Shown here: positions 1-5,514 of the stretch, piece by piece
How positions within the stretch are numbered: the stretch's first letter is position 1
Layout of the letters: every line of letters starts with the position of its first letter
From: JBOGHU01 sp050742255
Lineage (GTDB): Bacteria; Actinomycetota; Acidimicrobiia; Acidimicrobiales; CADCSY01
Length of the DNA stretch: 9,679 nucleotides
Assembly (NCBI GenBank): GCA_050742255.1
Contig: JBOGHU010000109.1
Location: forward strand, 1-9,679
Direction of reading: 5' to 3'
Program-made: the position numbers and the translations under genes
The notes under the pieces: generated by a model
Databases searched by the model: none
Seen by the model: the letters and a program-made list of their open reading frames with translations, nothing else
Told to the model about the DNA's origin: nothing

Positions 1-60
1 CCCCCGCCCCCCGCGCCCAAGGGCTGACCGGCGGGACCGCCCCGCTCGTGGCGTGGGCGC

Positions 61-471
61 TCAGGTGGGGCGAGGCGCCGCCGCCACCCCGTGGTCGCGG
101 AGGAACTCGGCCAGGCCGTCGACGAGGGGCAGGGACTGGATCCGATCGAGCGGCACCCACATGGCCTGGTCGGCGTCGTCGCCGGCCACGGGCACGGGAC
201 GTCCGCTCACCTCCACCGAGAAGTCGAGGATCACGAAGCGACGCCGGCCCGACCCCCTGTGGACGCGGCCCAGCAACTGCCCGCACACGCCGACGATCCC
301 CGTCTCCTCGGCCAGCTCCCGCACCACCGCCTCGGCCGGCGTCTCCCCCGGTGCCACCCGCCCGCCCGGGATCGACCATATCCCCCGGTCCGGGGCGTGG
401 CCCCGGCGGACCAGCAGGAGGTGGTCGGCGGCGACCACCACCGCGCCGACGCACAGCTCGGCGCCGTCCAT
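61..471 (-). CDS. Nudix hydrolase (MutT-like)
   Basis: This 136-residue protein is a single Nudix domain, the family that hydrolyses nucleoside diphosphates linked to another group. The Nudix box GX5EX7REUXEEXGU is complete at residues 37-59: Gly37, Glu43, Arg51-Glu52, Glu55-Glu56 and Gly58, with the glutamates expected to bind Mg2+. The strand before the box (residues 7-22) and the IWSIPGG stretch (31-37) fit the usual fold. The length is normal for a stand-alone Nudix enzyme. The ATG lies 2 nt after the stop of the upstream acetyltransferase gene and has no clear Shine-Dalgarno sequence, so it is probably translated by coupling as the last gene of the operon. The substrate cannot be read from the sequence: oxidised dNTPs, ADP-ribose or other nucleotides are all possible. 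The family call is secure, the substrate unknown. Confidence 0.93.
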   Translation of the reverse strand: MDGAELCVGAVVVAADHLLLVRRGHAPDRGIWSIPGGRVAPGETPAEAVVRELAEETGIVGVCGQLLGRVHRGSGRRRFVILDFSVEVSGRPVPVAGDDADQAMWVPLDRIQSLPLVDGLAEFLRDHGVAAAPRPT

Positions 472-473
472 GC

Positions 474-953
474 TCAGACCGGCCCGGCTGGCAGCTGACG
501 GTGGACGACGAGCGCCCGAGCGGTGAAGCCGAACGCCTCGAAGAAGTTCTTGGTCTCCCGGTTCCCGGGCAGGGCCAGAGCGTCCACGCCGCTACAGCCC
601 TGCTCCCGGCACCAGGCCAGCACCGCCTCGAGGAGCGCCTCCCCCACCCCCACGGCACGGGCGCCGGGCTCGACGTAGATGTCGCTGACGATGCCGAGTC
701 GCTCACGGTTGCGCAGCATCTCGATCCGGGCTGCGGCGTAGCCCACGGTCGTGCCGTCGATGGTGCCCGCCAGCACCAGCCGCCCGGTGTCGTGGAGCGC
801 CGCCTCCAGCGAGGGGCCCGCCGGCAGCGGTCGGGCCTCACGCAGGGCCCAGACCCGGCCCCCCCTCGAGTCGACCTGCTCGGCGACGGCCTCGGCCGCC
901 AGCTCCGCCAGCCGGGCCAGGTCTCCGTCGGTGGCCCGACGGGCCGCCTCCAT
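474..953 (-). CDS. GNAT family N-acetyltransferase
   Basis: This 159-residue protein is one GNAT domain, which transfers an acetyl group from acetyl-CoA to an amine. Motif A is clear: the strand IVSDIYVEPGAR (residues 88-99) leads into the pyrophosphate-binding loop Arg99-Ala-Val-Gly102-Val-Gly104 and the following helix. The NRETKNFFEAFGF stretch (131-143) is the typical motif B region near the C-terminus. The N-terminal half (1-60) holds the variable substrate-binding helices and gives no hint of the acceptor. The ATG directly follows the TAG stop of the upstream gene (TAGATG) with a GGCGGAG purine stretch just before it, which points to translational coupling. The next gene, a Nudix hydrolase, starts 2 nt after its stop. 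GNAT acceptors include amino acids, antibiotics, polyamines and protein N-termini; none can be chosen here. Confidence 0.92.
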   Translation of the reverse strand: MEAARRATDGDLARLAELAAEAVAEQVDSRGGRVWALREARPLPAGPSLEAALHDTGRLVLAGTIDGTTVGYAAARIEMLRNRERLGIVSDIYVEPGARAVGVGEALLEAVLAWCREQGCSGVDALALPGNRETKNFFEAFGFTARALVVHRQLPAGPV

Positions 954-1517
954 CTACTCCGCCTGGAGCTGGGCGATCTTGTTCAGGACCGTCTGGCGCC
1001 CCCGGTGGGTGGCCTCGTAGGCCCGGACCGCCTCCAGCTCGGCCGGGGCCAGCCCGGAGAGGCGGGGGACCACCTGGGAGGCGGAGAGCGAGTCGTAGTC
1101 GGGGATGGCCAGCTCGGCGGCAGGCCAGCTCGTCGCCGGCGGGTCCCCCCCCCGTGGCCCGGCGCCCTCCTCCTCGGTGGCCGATGGCCCAGGCGGGGGC
1201 TCGGGGCTCGTGGGCGCCCCGGCCGTGGTCGCCGCACTCGGCCCCGGTGCCAGCCCGAGCTGGGCCAGCACGGCCTGGGCCTGGTCCCGGGCCCGCTCCA
1301 CCGCCCTGTCGACCTCGCCCTGGCCGTGCCGCACCGCCAGCTCACCGATGACCCGGGCCGTGGCGACCTGGCCGGCGATCTGCTGGCGGCCCCGCTCGAC
1401 CAGCTCGGGAAGCCGCTCCCCCACCGCCAGGGCGACACCCACCGGTGCGAAGACCAGCAGCTCGACCATCTCATCGAGGGGCGTCCTGGCACCGCTCATG
1501 GCCTGATGTTCCCCCAT
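954..1517 (-). CDS. Helical protein of unknown function with conserved-looking C-terminal module
   Basis: I do not recognise a named family for this 187-residue protein. Residues 12-90 look mainly helical: a hydrophobic stretch (MVELLVFAPVGVALAVGE, 17-34), then an amphipathic, charged helix region to about residue 86. Residues 91-133 are a Pro/Gly/Ser-rich, probably disordered linker. Residues 135-187 form a compact module beginning AELAIPDYDSLSASQVVPRL, then a predicted helix (AELEAVRAYEATHRGRQTVL); I recall similar tails in other actinobacterial proteins, but that is from memory. The first 17-34 helix could associate with membrane or lipid surfaces, which is inference only. The start is uncertain: ATG 1517 has no Shine-Dalgarno sequence, whereas the ATG at 1499 (residue 7) follows GGGGGA with a 10-nt spacer and may be the true start, giving 181 residues. 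It lies 37 nt after the DUF4193 gene and its TAG directly abuts the acetyltransferase ATG. Confidence 0.8.
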   Translation of the reverse strand: MGEHQAMSGARTPLDEMVELLVFAPVGVALAVGERLPELVERGRQQIAGQVATARVIGELAVRHGQGEVDRAVERARDQAQAVLAQLGLAPGPSAATTAGAPTSPEPPPGPSATEEEGAGPRGGDPPATSWPAAELAIPDYDSLSASQVVPRLSGLAPAELEAVRAYEATHRGRQTVLNKIAQLQAE

Positions 1518-1554
1518 GGCGTGGGCAATGCGGAAATCCGGCCCGGGACGGGGA

Positions 1555-2097
1555 TCAGATGCAGTCCCGACACAGGAGCCGCTCGGGGTCGGCCAGCTGG
1601 CTGTGGTGCTTCACGAGGAAGCAGGACTGGCACACGAACTCTCCCGCCGTGCGTGGCCGTACCTTGCCGCCCCCGCTCCGGCCATCGGCATCGGCGGCCT
1701 GGTCGTCCTCGTCGAGGTCGTCGTCCTCGTCCTCCTCCTCGACGACCACGAGACGGTCCTTCAGGATGGTGTCGAGATCGGCCTCGACGTCGTCGGGGTG
1801 GGGTTCGTCCTCGTCATCGCCCTCGTCCTCCGCCACGGCGTCGCCCTCCCCCTCGCCCTCCCCCTCGTCTTTCTCGAGGTCGCCGTCGTCCTTCTTGACC
1901 TCGCCGTCGTTGCCCGCCTTCTCGAGGTCGTCGTCGTCGAGCCCGTCCTCGAGGTCGAGGTCGTCGTCGAGGTCGTCGGCGAGGTCGTCCTCGTCGAGGT
2001 CGTCCTCGTCGAACTCCTCGTCGTCGAGGTCGTCGTCGAGGTCGTCGTCGTCTGCGTCGAGCTCGTCTTCGAGCTCGTCGTCCAGTTGATCAGCCAT
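1555..2097 (-). CDS. DUF4193 zinc-ribbon protein with long acidic N-terminus
   Basis: This 180-residue protein ends in a DUF4193-type zinc ribbon: Cys156-x2-Cys159 in FVCQSCFLVKH and Cys176-x2-Cys179 at the extreme C-terminus, preceded by a basic KVRPRTAGEF stretch. The function of the family is unknown. Residues 1-136 are dominated by Asp and Glu. Within 5-58 a Leu or Phe recurs every 2-7 residues among acidic residues, giving a DDDL-like repeat; a less acidic island (ADLDTILKDRLVVV, 106-119) precedes a second acidic run. As I recall, typical actinobacterial members have about 100 residues, so the acidic part is enlarged here. An upstream TTG at 2391 would add 98 residues but that stretch is low-complexity Pro/Arg/Gly. 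ATG 2097 is preferred: acidity begins there and GAGGA sits at 2105-2101, though with only a 3-nt spacer. The protein may act as an acidic chaperone-like or RNA polymerase-associated factor; this is speculation. Confidence 0.88.
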   Translation of the reverse strand: MADQLDDELEDELDADDDDLDDDLDDEEFDEDDLDEDDLADDLDDDLDLEDGLDDDDLEKAGNDGEVKKDDGDLEKDEGEGEGEGDAVAEDEGDDEDEPHPDDVEADLDTILKDRLVVVEEEDEDDDLDEDDQAADADGRSGGGKVRPRTAGEFVCQSCFLVKHHSQLADPERLLCRDCI

Positions 2098-2100
2098 CGG

Positions 2101-2105
2101 TCCTC
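2101..2105 (-). promoter_or_regulatory. Shine-Dalgarno sequence supporting ATG 2097
   Basis: GAGGA read on the minus strand, 3 nt before ATG 2097 of the DUF4193 gene. The spacer is shorter than usual, but no similar motif precedes the alternative upstream TTG at 2391, so it helps decide the start. Confidence 0.45.
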
Positions 2106-2138
2106 GGGGAGTTGGTGGGATCCGGGTCGCGCGGGCGG

Positions 2139-2144
2139 ACTCTA
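2139..2144 (-). promoter_or_regulatory. Candidate -10 box for the DUF4193 operon
   Basis: TAGAGT on the minus strand matches the TANNNT form of a housekeeping actinobacterial -10 box. Transcription from here would start near 2132 and give a leader of about 35 nt before ATG 2097, including the GAGGA motif. No convincing -35 hexamer lies 16-18 nt upstream, so this rests on the hexamer and its position only. Confidence 0.35.
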
Positions 2145-2241
2145 CCCATTTCGAGAAGCCCGATGGCACACCACCGCCCGCCCTTGTGGGCCCCTCGGGG
2201 GGAGGGTGGGCCCGGCGAGCCGTTGGTGCCGTCCGCCCGGT

Positions 2242-2279
2242 CGACCCGACCGGCGATGGTTGCCTCGCCGGTCGGGTCG
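2242..2279 (-). terminator. Perfect 15-bp hairpin, possible terminator of the thyX-like gene
   Basis: The arms 2242-2256 and 2265-2279 are exact reverse complements (CGACCCGACCGGCGA on the plus strand), separated by an 8-nt loop. The stem starts about 144 nt after the thyX-like stop codon and about 145 nt before the DUF4193 ATG. There is no T-tract on either side, so it is not a classic intrinsic terminator; U-less hairpins are common in high-GC actinobacteria, but it could also be an operator or a leader-RNA structure. Confidence 0.45.
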
Positions 2280-2422
2280 GCCTGCTGCCAACGTTGTCTA
2301 CTGGGCTCGCCGGACCCCTCCCCTTCGGCCCCCGCAGCCCGACGGGGCGCTGAGGTGCACCCTTCTTCCCACGTCGGCCCGAGGGTGTCAAGGGCCTTGG
2401 CGGCTCCCGCCCGTCGCCTCCC

Positions 2423-4027
2423 TCAGCCGCCTCCGCACCGGCGCCGCTCCGCCCGCCGCTCCGCCGCCAGGCGCTCCAGGGGGGGCTGGCTGTGGTCGAC
2501 GAACCCCATCATGGCCGCCACCGCGTGGTGGCCGGCCTCGGTGGCGATGAGCCGGTGCATCTGCTGGCAGACCCGCCGGTAGCTGGGGTGGCCCTGGGGG
2601 CTGGTTCGCAGCTCCAGCACGTGCATGGCCTCCCGGGCGTTGAGCTGGAGCGAGTAGCGGATCCGGTAGGCCAGGCTGACCGCGTAGGCGGCCTGGTCGG
2701 GGAAGCGCTCGGCTAGGGCGTCGTGGAGGTCGGCCGAGCGGTCCATGGCCTCCTCGAACAGCTCGTGGCACCCGGCCTCCACCACCGCCTGTGGGAGCAC
2801 GTACCCGTGCCGGGGCGAGAGGGACTGCCACTCGACGGTGAGCATGCGGTGGCGCTGGAGGTCCCGGAAGGCGCCGTAGTCGGAGCAGACGTCGAAGCGG
2901 TAGCTGGTGCGCTCGAGGGCCCGCCCCGGCTTGTGGCGGCGGTTGCCCCGCTGCCCCACGTAGGCGGCGACCAGGGCCGAGCGCTCCTCGGCGCTCAGCT
3001 CCGCCACCCGCCGCCGGAGCTGTGGCTCCGGCACGGCGACGTAGGGGTAGAGCATGGCGGCCAGCAGCTTCTCCTCCCCCTCGGGGTCGAAGTCGACCAG
3101 CGCCACCTCTGGCGCCTCCTCGGGCACCGCGTCGGTGGCCAGGGTGGCCGCCATCGCCGCCATGGCCTGGCGGGTGCCCTGCAGGTACTCCGACCACGCC
3201 ACGCCCCGGTCGGCCACGTCGACACGGGTGAGGAACGACGGGATGACCTTGCGCAGCTCGGTGAGCATGAGGTCGCCGTAGTGGCGAGCCTCGGGCAAGG
3301 GGTGGGCCCGCAGGCGCAACAGCAACGCCTCGTACGCCTGGCCGCTGCCGTAGATGCCCACGTTGGCCAGGGCGGCGGCGGGCAGGACGCCCCGCACGGC
3401 GTCGAGCGCCTTGGCCCGGACGGCGCGACGGTACACCAGGTCGGAGTCTGCGGGCTCCTTGGGGTACCGCTCCCGGCACCACCCCTGCACCACGGTCACC
3501 AGCGAGGCGTACGTCTCGAACAGCCGGTCCATGTCGGCCACGTAGCGAGGCCCGAGGGGGGACGCCAGCACGTGGGGGTCACGGTGGTAGCGGAACCGTC
3601 CGCCCAGCCGGCCGTCGTAGGCGACGTAGCGGGTCGACTGCTCGAGGTAGGCCATCAGCCGACCCCGCTCCAACACCTTGGTCAGCAGGTTCGAGGCCTG
3701 CTCGCAGGCCAGGTGGACCCCGCCGAGCTGGGCGACCGAGTCGTCGCCGTACTCGAAGAACACGCGGTCGTAGAGCTGCTCGGCGCGGGCCAGTCCCACC
3801 GTGGCGTCGACGGTGCGGTCACCGGAGATGTCGAGGTCGCCGACGAACTCGTCGAGGAGGAGTCGCCGCAGGCTCTTGCCACTGCGGCTGTAGCGGGCGA
3901 ACAACGCCCCCTTGACCACCTCGGGCAGGTTGACCAGGGCGAAGACCGGCCCGTCCAGGTTGGTCACGTAGCGCCGCAGGACGTCGGTCTCCTCGGCGGT
4001 GAAGTCCTCGGCCACGTAGACGGACAC
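2423..4027 (-). CDS. Tandem-domain ThyX-like protein (flavin-dependent thymidylate synthase family)
   Basis: ThyX makes dTMP from dUMP with methylenetetrahydrofolate, NADPH and FAD. Normal ThyX has roughly 220-250 residues; this 534-residue protein carries two ThyX-like domains. Residues 88-134 (VFFEYGDDS, then RGRLMAYLEQSTRY) align with the signature RHRxxSxNExSxRY but lack the His, first Ser and Asn. Residues 392-406 (RHRMLTVEWQSLSPR) keep RHR and Ser402 but lose Asn and Glu. The C-terminal half also keeps the NAR arginine (Arg465) seen before the last ThyX helix, where the N-terminal half has Gln230. The start is GTG 4027: an in-frame TGA lies three codons upstream, and a TACAGT box 8 nt before it suggests a leaderless mRNA. 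The M20 gene ends 47 nt upstream. I recall double-length ThyX relatives in Actinobacteria and Chloroflexi; activity as thymidylate synthase is not established. Fold assignment is firm, function less so. Confidence 0.85.
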   Translation of the reverse strand: MSVYVAEDFTAEETDVLRRYVTNLDGPVFALVNLPEVVKGALFARYSRSGKSLRRLLLDEFVGDLDISGDRTVDATVGLARAEQLYDRVFFEYGDDSVAQLGGVHLACEQASNLLTKVLERGRLMAYLEQSTRYVAYDGRLGGRFRYHRDPHVLASPLGPRYVADMDRLFETYASLVTVVQGWCRERYPKEPADSDLVYRRAVRAKALDAVRGVLPAAALANVGIYGSGQAYEALLLRLRAHPLPEARHYGDLMLTELRKVIPSFLTRVDVADRGVAWSEYLQGTRQAMAAMAATLATDAVPEEAPEVALVDFDPEGEEKLLAAMLYPYVAVPEPQLRRRVAELSAEERSALVAAYVGQRGNRRHKPGRALERTSYRFDVCSDYGAFRDLQRHRMLTVEWQSLSPRHGYVLPQAVVEAGCHELFEEAMDRSADLHDALAERFPDQAAYAVSLAYRIRYSLQLNAREAMHVLELRTSPQGHPSYRRVCQQMHRLIATEAGHHAVAAMMGFVDHSQPPLERLAAERRAERRRCGGG

Positions 4028-4035
4028 GAGCGGTC

Positions 4036-4041
4036 ACTGTA
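4036..4041 (-). promoter_or_regulatory. -10 box of a probable leaderless thyX-like promoter
   Basis: TACAGT on the minus strand fits TANNNT and ends 8 nt before the G of GTG 4027. That distance is what is expected if transcription starts at the first base of the start codon. No Shine-Dalgarno sequence lies between. No -35 match is visible at 17-18 nt spacing. Confidence 0.5.
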
Positions 4042-4074
4042 GGTCCCGGGGAGGCGGGGCGGCGCGGATGCCGG

Positions 4075-5259
4075 TCACCGAGGGGGCGAGAACGCGGCGC
4101 GCAGCTGGCCCAGGCAGCCTGGGCGGCACCACAGGTCGGCGACGGTGAGGGCCATGGCCTTGGCGCCGTCCACCACGGCCCGGTCCCCCGCAGCGGACGC
4201 GGCGTGGTGGGCGAACTGCGGCGAGTGGAGCGACACCTCGGGGGGCGCCACCTTGATCATGGGGTGGATCGAGGGCACCGCGTAGCTGACGTTCCCCATG
4301 TCGGTGCTGCCCACCACGGCCGGTGTCCCCGGATCGGCGGGATCGGCCAGCCGCCGCCCGAGCTGGGCGGCGTTGGCGGCAAAGAGGTCGAGCAGGACGG
4401 GGTTGTCGACCATGTCGGCGTAGTCGGGAGCGGGATGGCGGTGCTCCACCGTGCAGCCGGTGGCGTGTGCTCCCGCCTCGAGGCAGGCCAGCACCCGCGC
4501 CTGGAGCGGGGCCAGGTCGGCGACCCGGGCAGCGCGGACCATCCACTGCATGCTGGTGCGTTCGGGCACCACGTTGGGCTTGTCGCCGCCGTTCGTGAAC
4601 ACGCCGTGGACGCGCTCGGTGGCCCGGATGTGCTGACGGAGGGCGGCCACGTTGAGGTACCCGAGGACGGCGGCGTCGAGGGCGTTGCGGCCCCGCTCGG
4701 GGAAGGCGGCGGCGTGGGCGGCCTGGCCGCGGTACTCGACGTCCACCACGGCGGCGGCGAGGACGCCCATGGTGGACAGGTCGGCCCCCGCCGGGTGGAC
4801 CATCATGGCCGCGTCGACGCCGTCGAACGCTCCCCGGCGGAGGAGGTGGACCTTCCCTGCGCCGCCCTCCTCGGCAGGGGTGCCGACGATGCGGACCCGC
4901 CCACCCGCCTCCTCGGCCAGGGCGGCGGCGGCCAGCCCCGCGCCCAGCCCGGCGGCGGCGATGATGTTGTGGCCGCAGGCGTGCCCCATCCCGGGCAGGG
5001 CGTCGTACTCACAGCAGATGGCCACCACCGGCCCCTCCCTCCCCGCCCTGCCCACGAACGCGGTGTCGAGGCCGAAGGCCCGGCGGGTCACGGCCACCTG
5101 GTGGTCCTCGAGGGTCGTGGCCAGGAGGTCGTGGGCGAAGAGCTCCTCGAAGCCCAGCTCCGGGTGGTCGTAGATCTGGTGGGAGACCTCGACCAGGGTC
5201 GGGGCCAGCTCGTCCACCCGGGCGGCCATCCGCGCCCTGGTCGCGTCCAGGTCGGTCAC
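4075..5259 (-). CDS. M20-family metallo-amidohydrolase (aminoacylase/AbgB-like)
   Basis: This 394-residue protein belongs to the M20 peptidase/amidohydrolase family, whose members cleave amide bonds of N-acyl or aminobenzoyl amino acids and dipeptides with a metal centre. Visible signatures, in order: HPELGFEE (32-39); GMGHACGHN (90-98) with likely metal ligands Cys95 and His97; TPAEEGGAGK (127-136) with catalytic or ligand Glu130-Glu131; MVHPAG (153-158) with ligand His155; AAHAAAFPERGRNALDA (180-196), the dimerisation-domain start; and a late His351/His352. This pattern is closest to the AbgB/PM20D2-like subgroup. No signal peptide is seen, so it is probably cytoplasmic. The GTG start overlaps by 4 nt (GTGA) the stop of a 15-codon mini-ORF and has no Shine-Dalgarno sequence; ATG 5229 (residue 11) is the alternative. 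Length is normal for the subgroup. The substrate cannot be told from the sequence. Confidence 0.92.
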   Translation of the reverse strand: MTDLDATRARMAARVDELAPTLVEVSHQIYDHPELGFEELFAHDLLATTLEDHQVAVTRRAFGLDTAFVGRAGREGPVVAICCEYDALPGMGHACGHNIIAAAGLGAGLAAAALAEEAGGRVRIVGTPAEEGGAGKVHLLRRGAFDGVDAAMMVHPAGADLSTMGVLAAAVVDVEYRGQAAHAAAFPERGRNALDAAVLGYLNVAALRQHIRATERVHGVFTNGGDKPNVVPERTSMQWMVRAARVADLAPLQARVLACLEAGAHATGCTVEHRHPAPDYADMVDNPVLLDLFAANAAQLGRRLADPADPGTPAVVGSTDMGNVSYAVPSIHPMIKVAPPEVSLHSPQFAHHAASAAGDRAVVDGAKAMALTVADLWCRPGCLGQLRAAFSPPR

Positions 5260-5303
5260 GCCAGGGCCGGGGCCTGCGGGGCGAGGCGGACCCAGAGCTC
5301 CAT
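5256..5303 (-). CDS. Leaderless 15-codon mini-ORF coupled to the M20 gene
   Basis: ATG 5303 opens a 15-codon frame, MELWVRLAPQAPALA, ending in a TGA that overlaps the M20 start codon (GTGA, 5259-5256). A TACACT -10 box ends 7 nt before this ATG, so the transcript would start at or next to the ATG and be read without a leader. Because the M20 GTG has no Shine-Dalgarno sequence, ribosomes finishing the mini-ORF could reinitiate there. The peptide shows no known motif and no run of codons for one amino acid of the classic attenuator kind, although it has one Trp and three Pro codons. It may be only a coupling device. It is in a different frame from M20, so it is not an N-terminal extension unless a frameshift error exists. 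Confidence 0.45.
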   Translation of the reverse strand: MELWVRLAPQAPALA

Positions 5304-5310
5304 CGCGGGG

Positions 5311-5316
5311 AGTGTA
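5311..5316 (-). promoter_or_regulatory. -10 box upstream of mini-ORF and M20 gene
   Basis: TACACT on the minus strand fits TANNNT and lies 7 nt before ATG 5303, the spacing typical of leaderless transcripts. The hexamers at -35 distance (GC-rich, around 5334-5340) do not resemble TTGACA, so the support is the -10 box, its position and the start of a new transcription unit after a 211-nt gap. Confidence 0.5.
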
Positions 5317-5465
5317 GGGCCGGGGGGCGGGCCGCCCAGCCGCCCTCCGGTCCCCCTCGCTCTGAGCGCGCCGGGCCGGCCATGACCAGGCTGGGCGCGC
5401 GCAAAGGCCGTGGCCCCTACTGGCGGACCGCCCGGCCGGATGGCGCGCCGCCCACCACCCGCCGG

Positions 5466-5494
5466 CCCCGGCCCCACCCCACCCCAGGCGCCCC
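5466..5494 (-). other. G-quadruplex motif after the kinase-like gene
   Basis: The minus strand, and so the RNA of the tat-helY unit, carries five runs of four G at 5494-5491, 5485-5482, 5480-5477, 5475-5472 and 5469-5466, with loops of 5, 1, 1 and 2 nt. Four tracts with such short loops are a textbook G-quadruplex candidate. It begins 21 nt after the TAG of the kinase-like gene, where it could stall or end transcription or protect the 3' end. No T-tract terminator is visible in the same spacer. A 10-nt palindrome (CCCGATCGGG, 5492-5501) abuts it. Confidence 0.5.
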
Positions 5495-5514
5495 GATCGG
5501 GCAACCCGGTACCC

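Larger units (their letters stand above)
2098..2422 (-). other. Intergenic region between the thyX-like and DUF4193 genes
   Basis: These 325 nt hold no credible gene. On the minus strand, from 2422 down, they contain an isolated TTGACA (2391-2386) without a matching -10 box at normal spacing, a perfect 15-bp inverted repeat (2279-2242), a TAGAGT -10 candidate (2144-2139) and GAGGA before the DUF4193 ATG. The reading frame open through it (down from 2391) encodes only a low-complexity Pro/Arg/Gly stretch. The region most likely ends the thyX-like transcript and starts the next operon. Confidence 0.6.
5304..5514 (-). other. Intergenic region between the kinase-like gene and the M20 unit
   Basis: The 211 nt contain the G-quadruplex motif near the kinase-like stop and the TACACT box near the mini-ORF. 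The middle part (about 5317-5460) holds only short GC palindromes and no credible gene on either strand. It separates two transcription units of the same orientation. Confidence 0.5.

Noticed and set aside
1..60. GC-rich end after the Nudix gene as a terminator
   Set aside because: Only a 5-bp stem with a 2-nt loop and C/G runs; nothing distinguishes it from background.
2098..2391. N-terminal extension of the DUF4193 protein from TTG 2391
   Set aside because: Composition is unlike the rest of the protein, it would cross the hairpin, and the acidic protein begins exactly at ATG 2097 after a GAGGA motif.
2386..2391. Perfect TTGACA -35 hexamer on the minus strand
   Set aside because: At 16-18 nt spacing the hexamers (for example GAAGAA) do not resemble a -10 box, so it is not called as a promoter.
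1516..2550. Plus-strand open frame of 344 codons rich in Val and Leu, resembling a membrane protein
   Set aside because: It is the antisense of the Asp/Glu-rich DUF4193 gene; GTC and CTC triplets read as Val and Leu. No family motif, and the minus-strand zinc ribbon is convincing.
2723..4042. Plus-strand open frame of 439 codons
   Set aside because: It lies opposite the ThyX-like gene and shows only His/Val/Gly-rich low-complexity text without a domain; long antisense frames are expected at this GC content.
4204..5385. Plus-strand open frame of 393 codons
   Set aside because: Antisense of the M20 gene whose metal-ligand motifs are clear on the minus strand.
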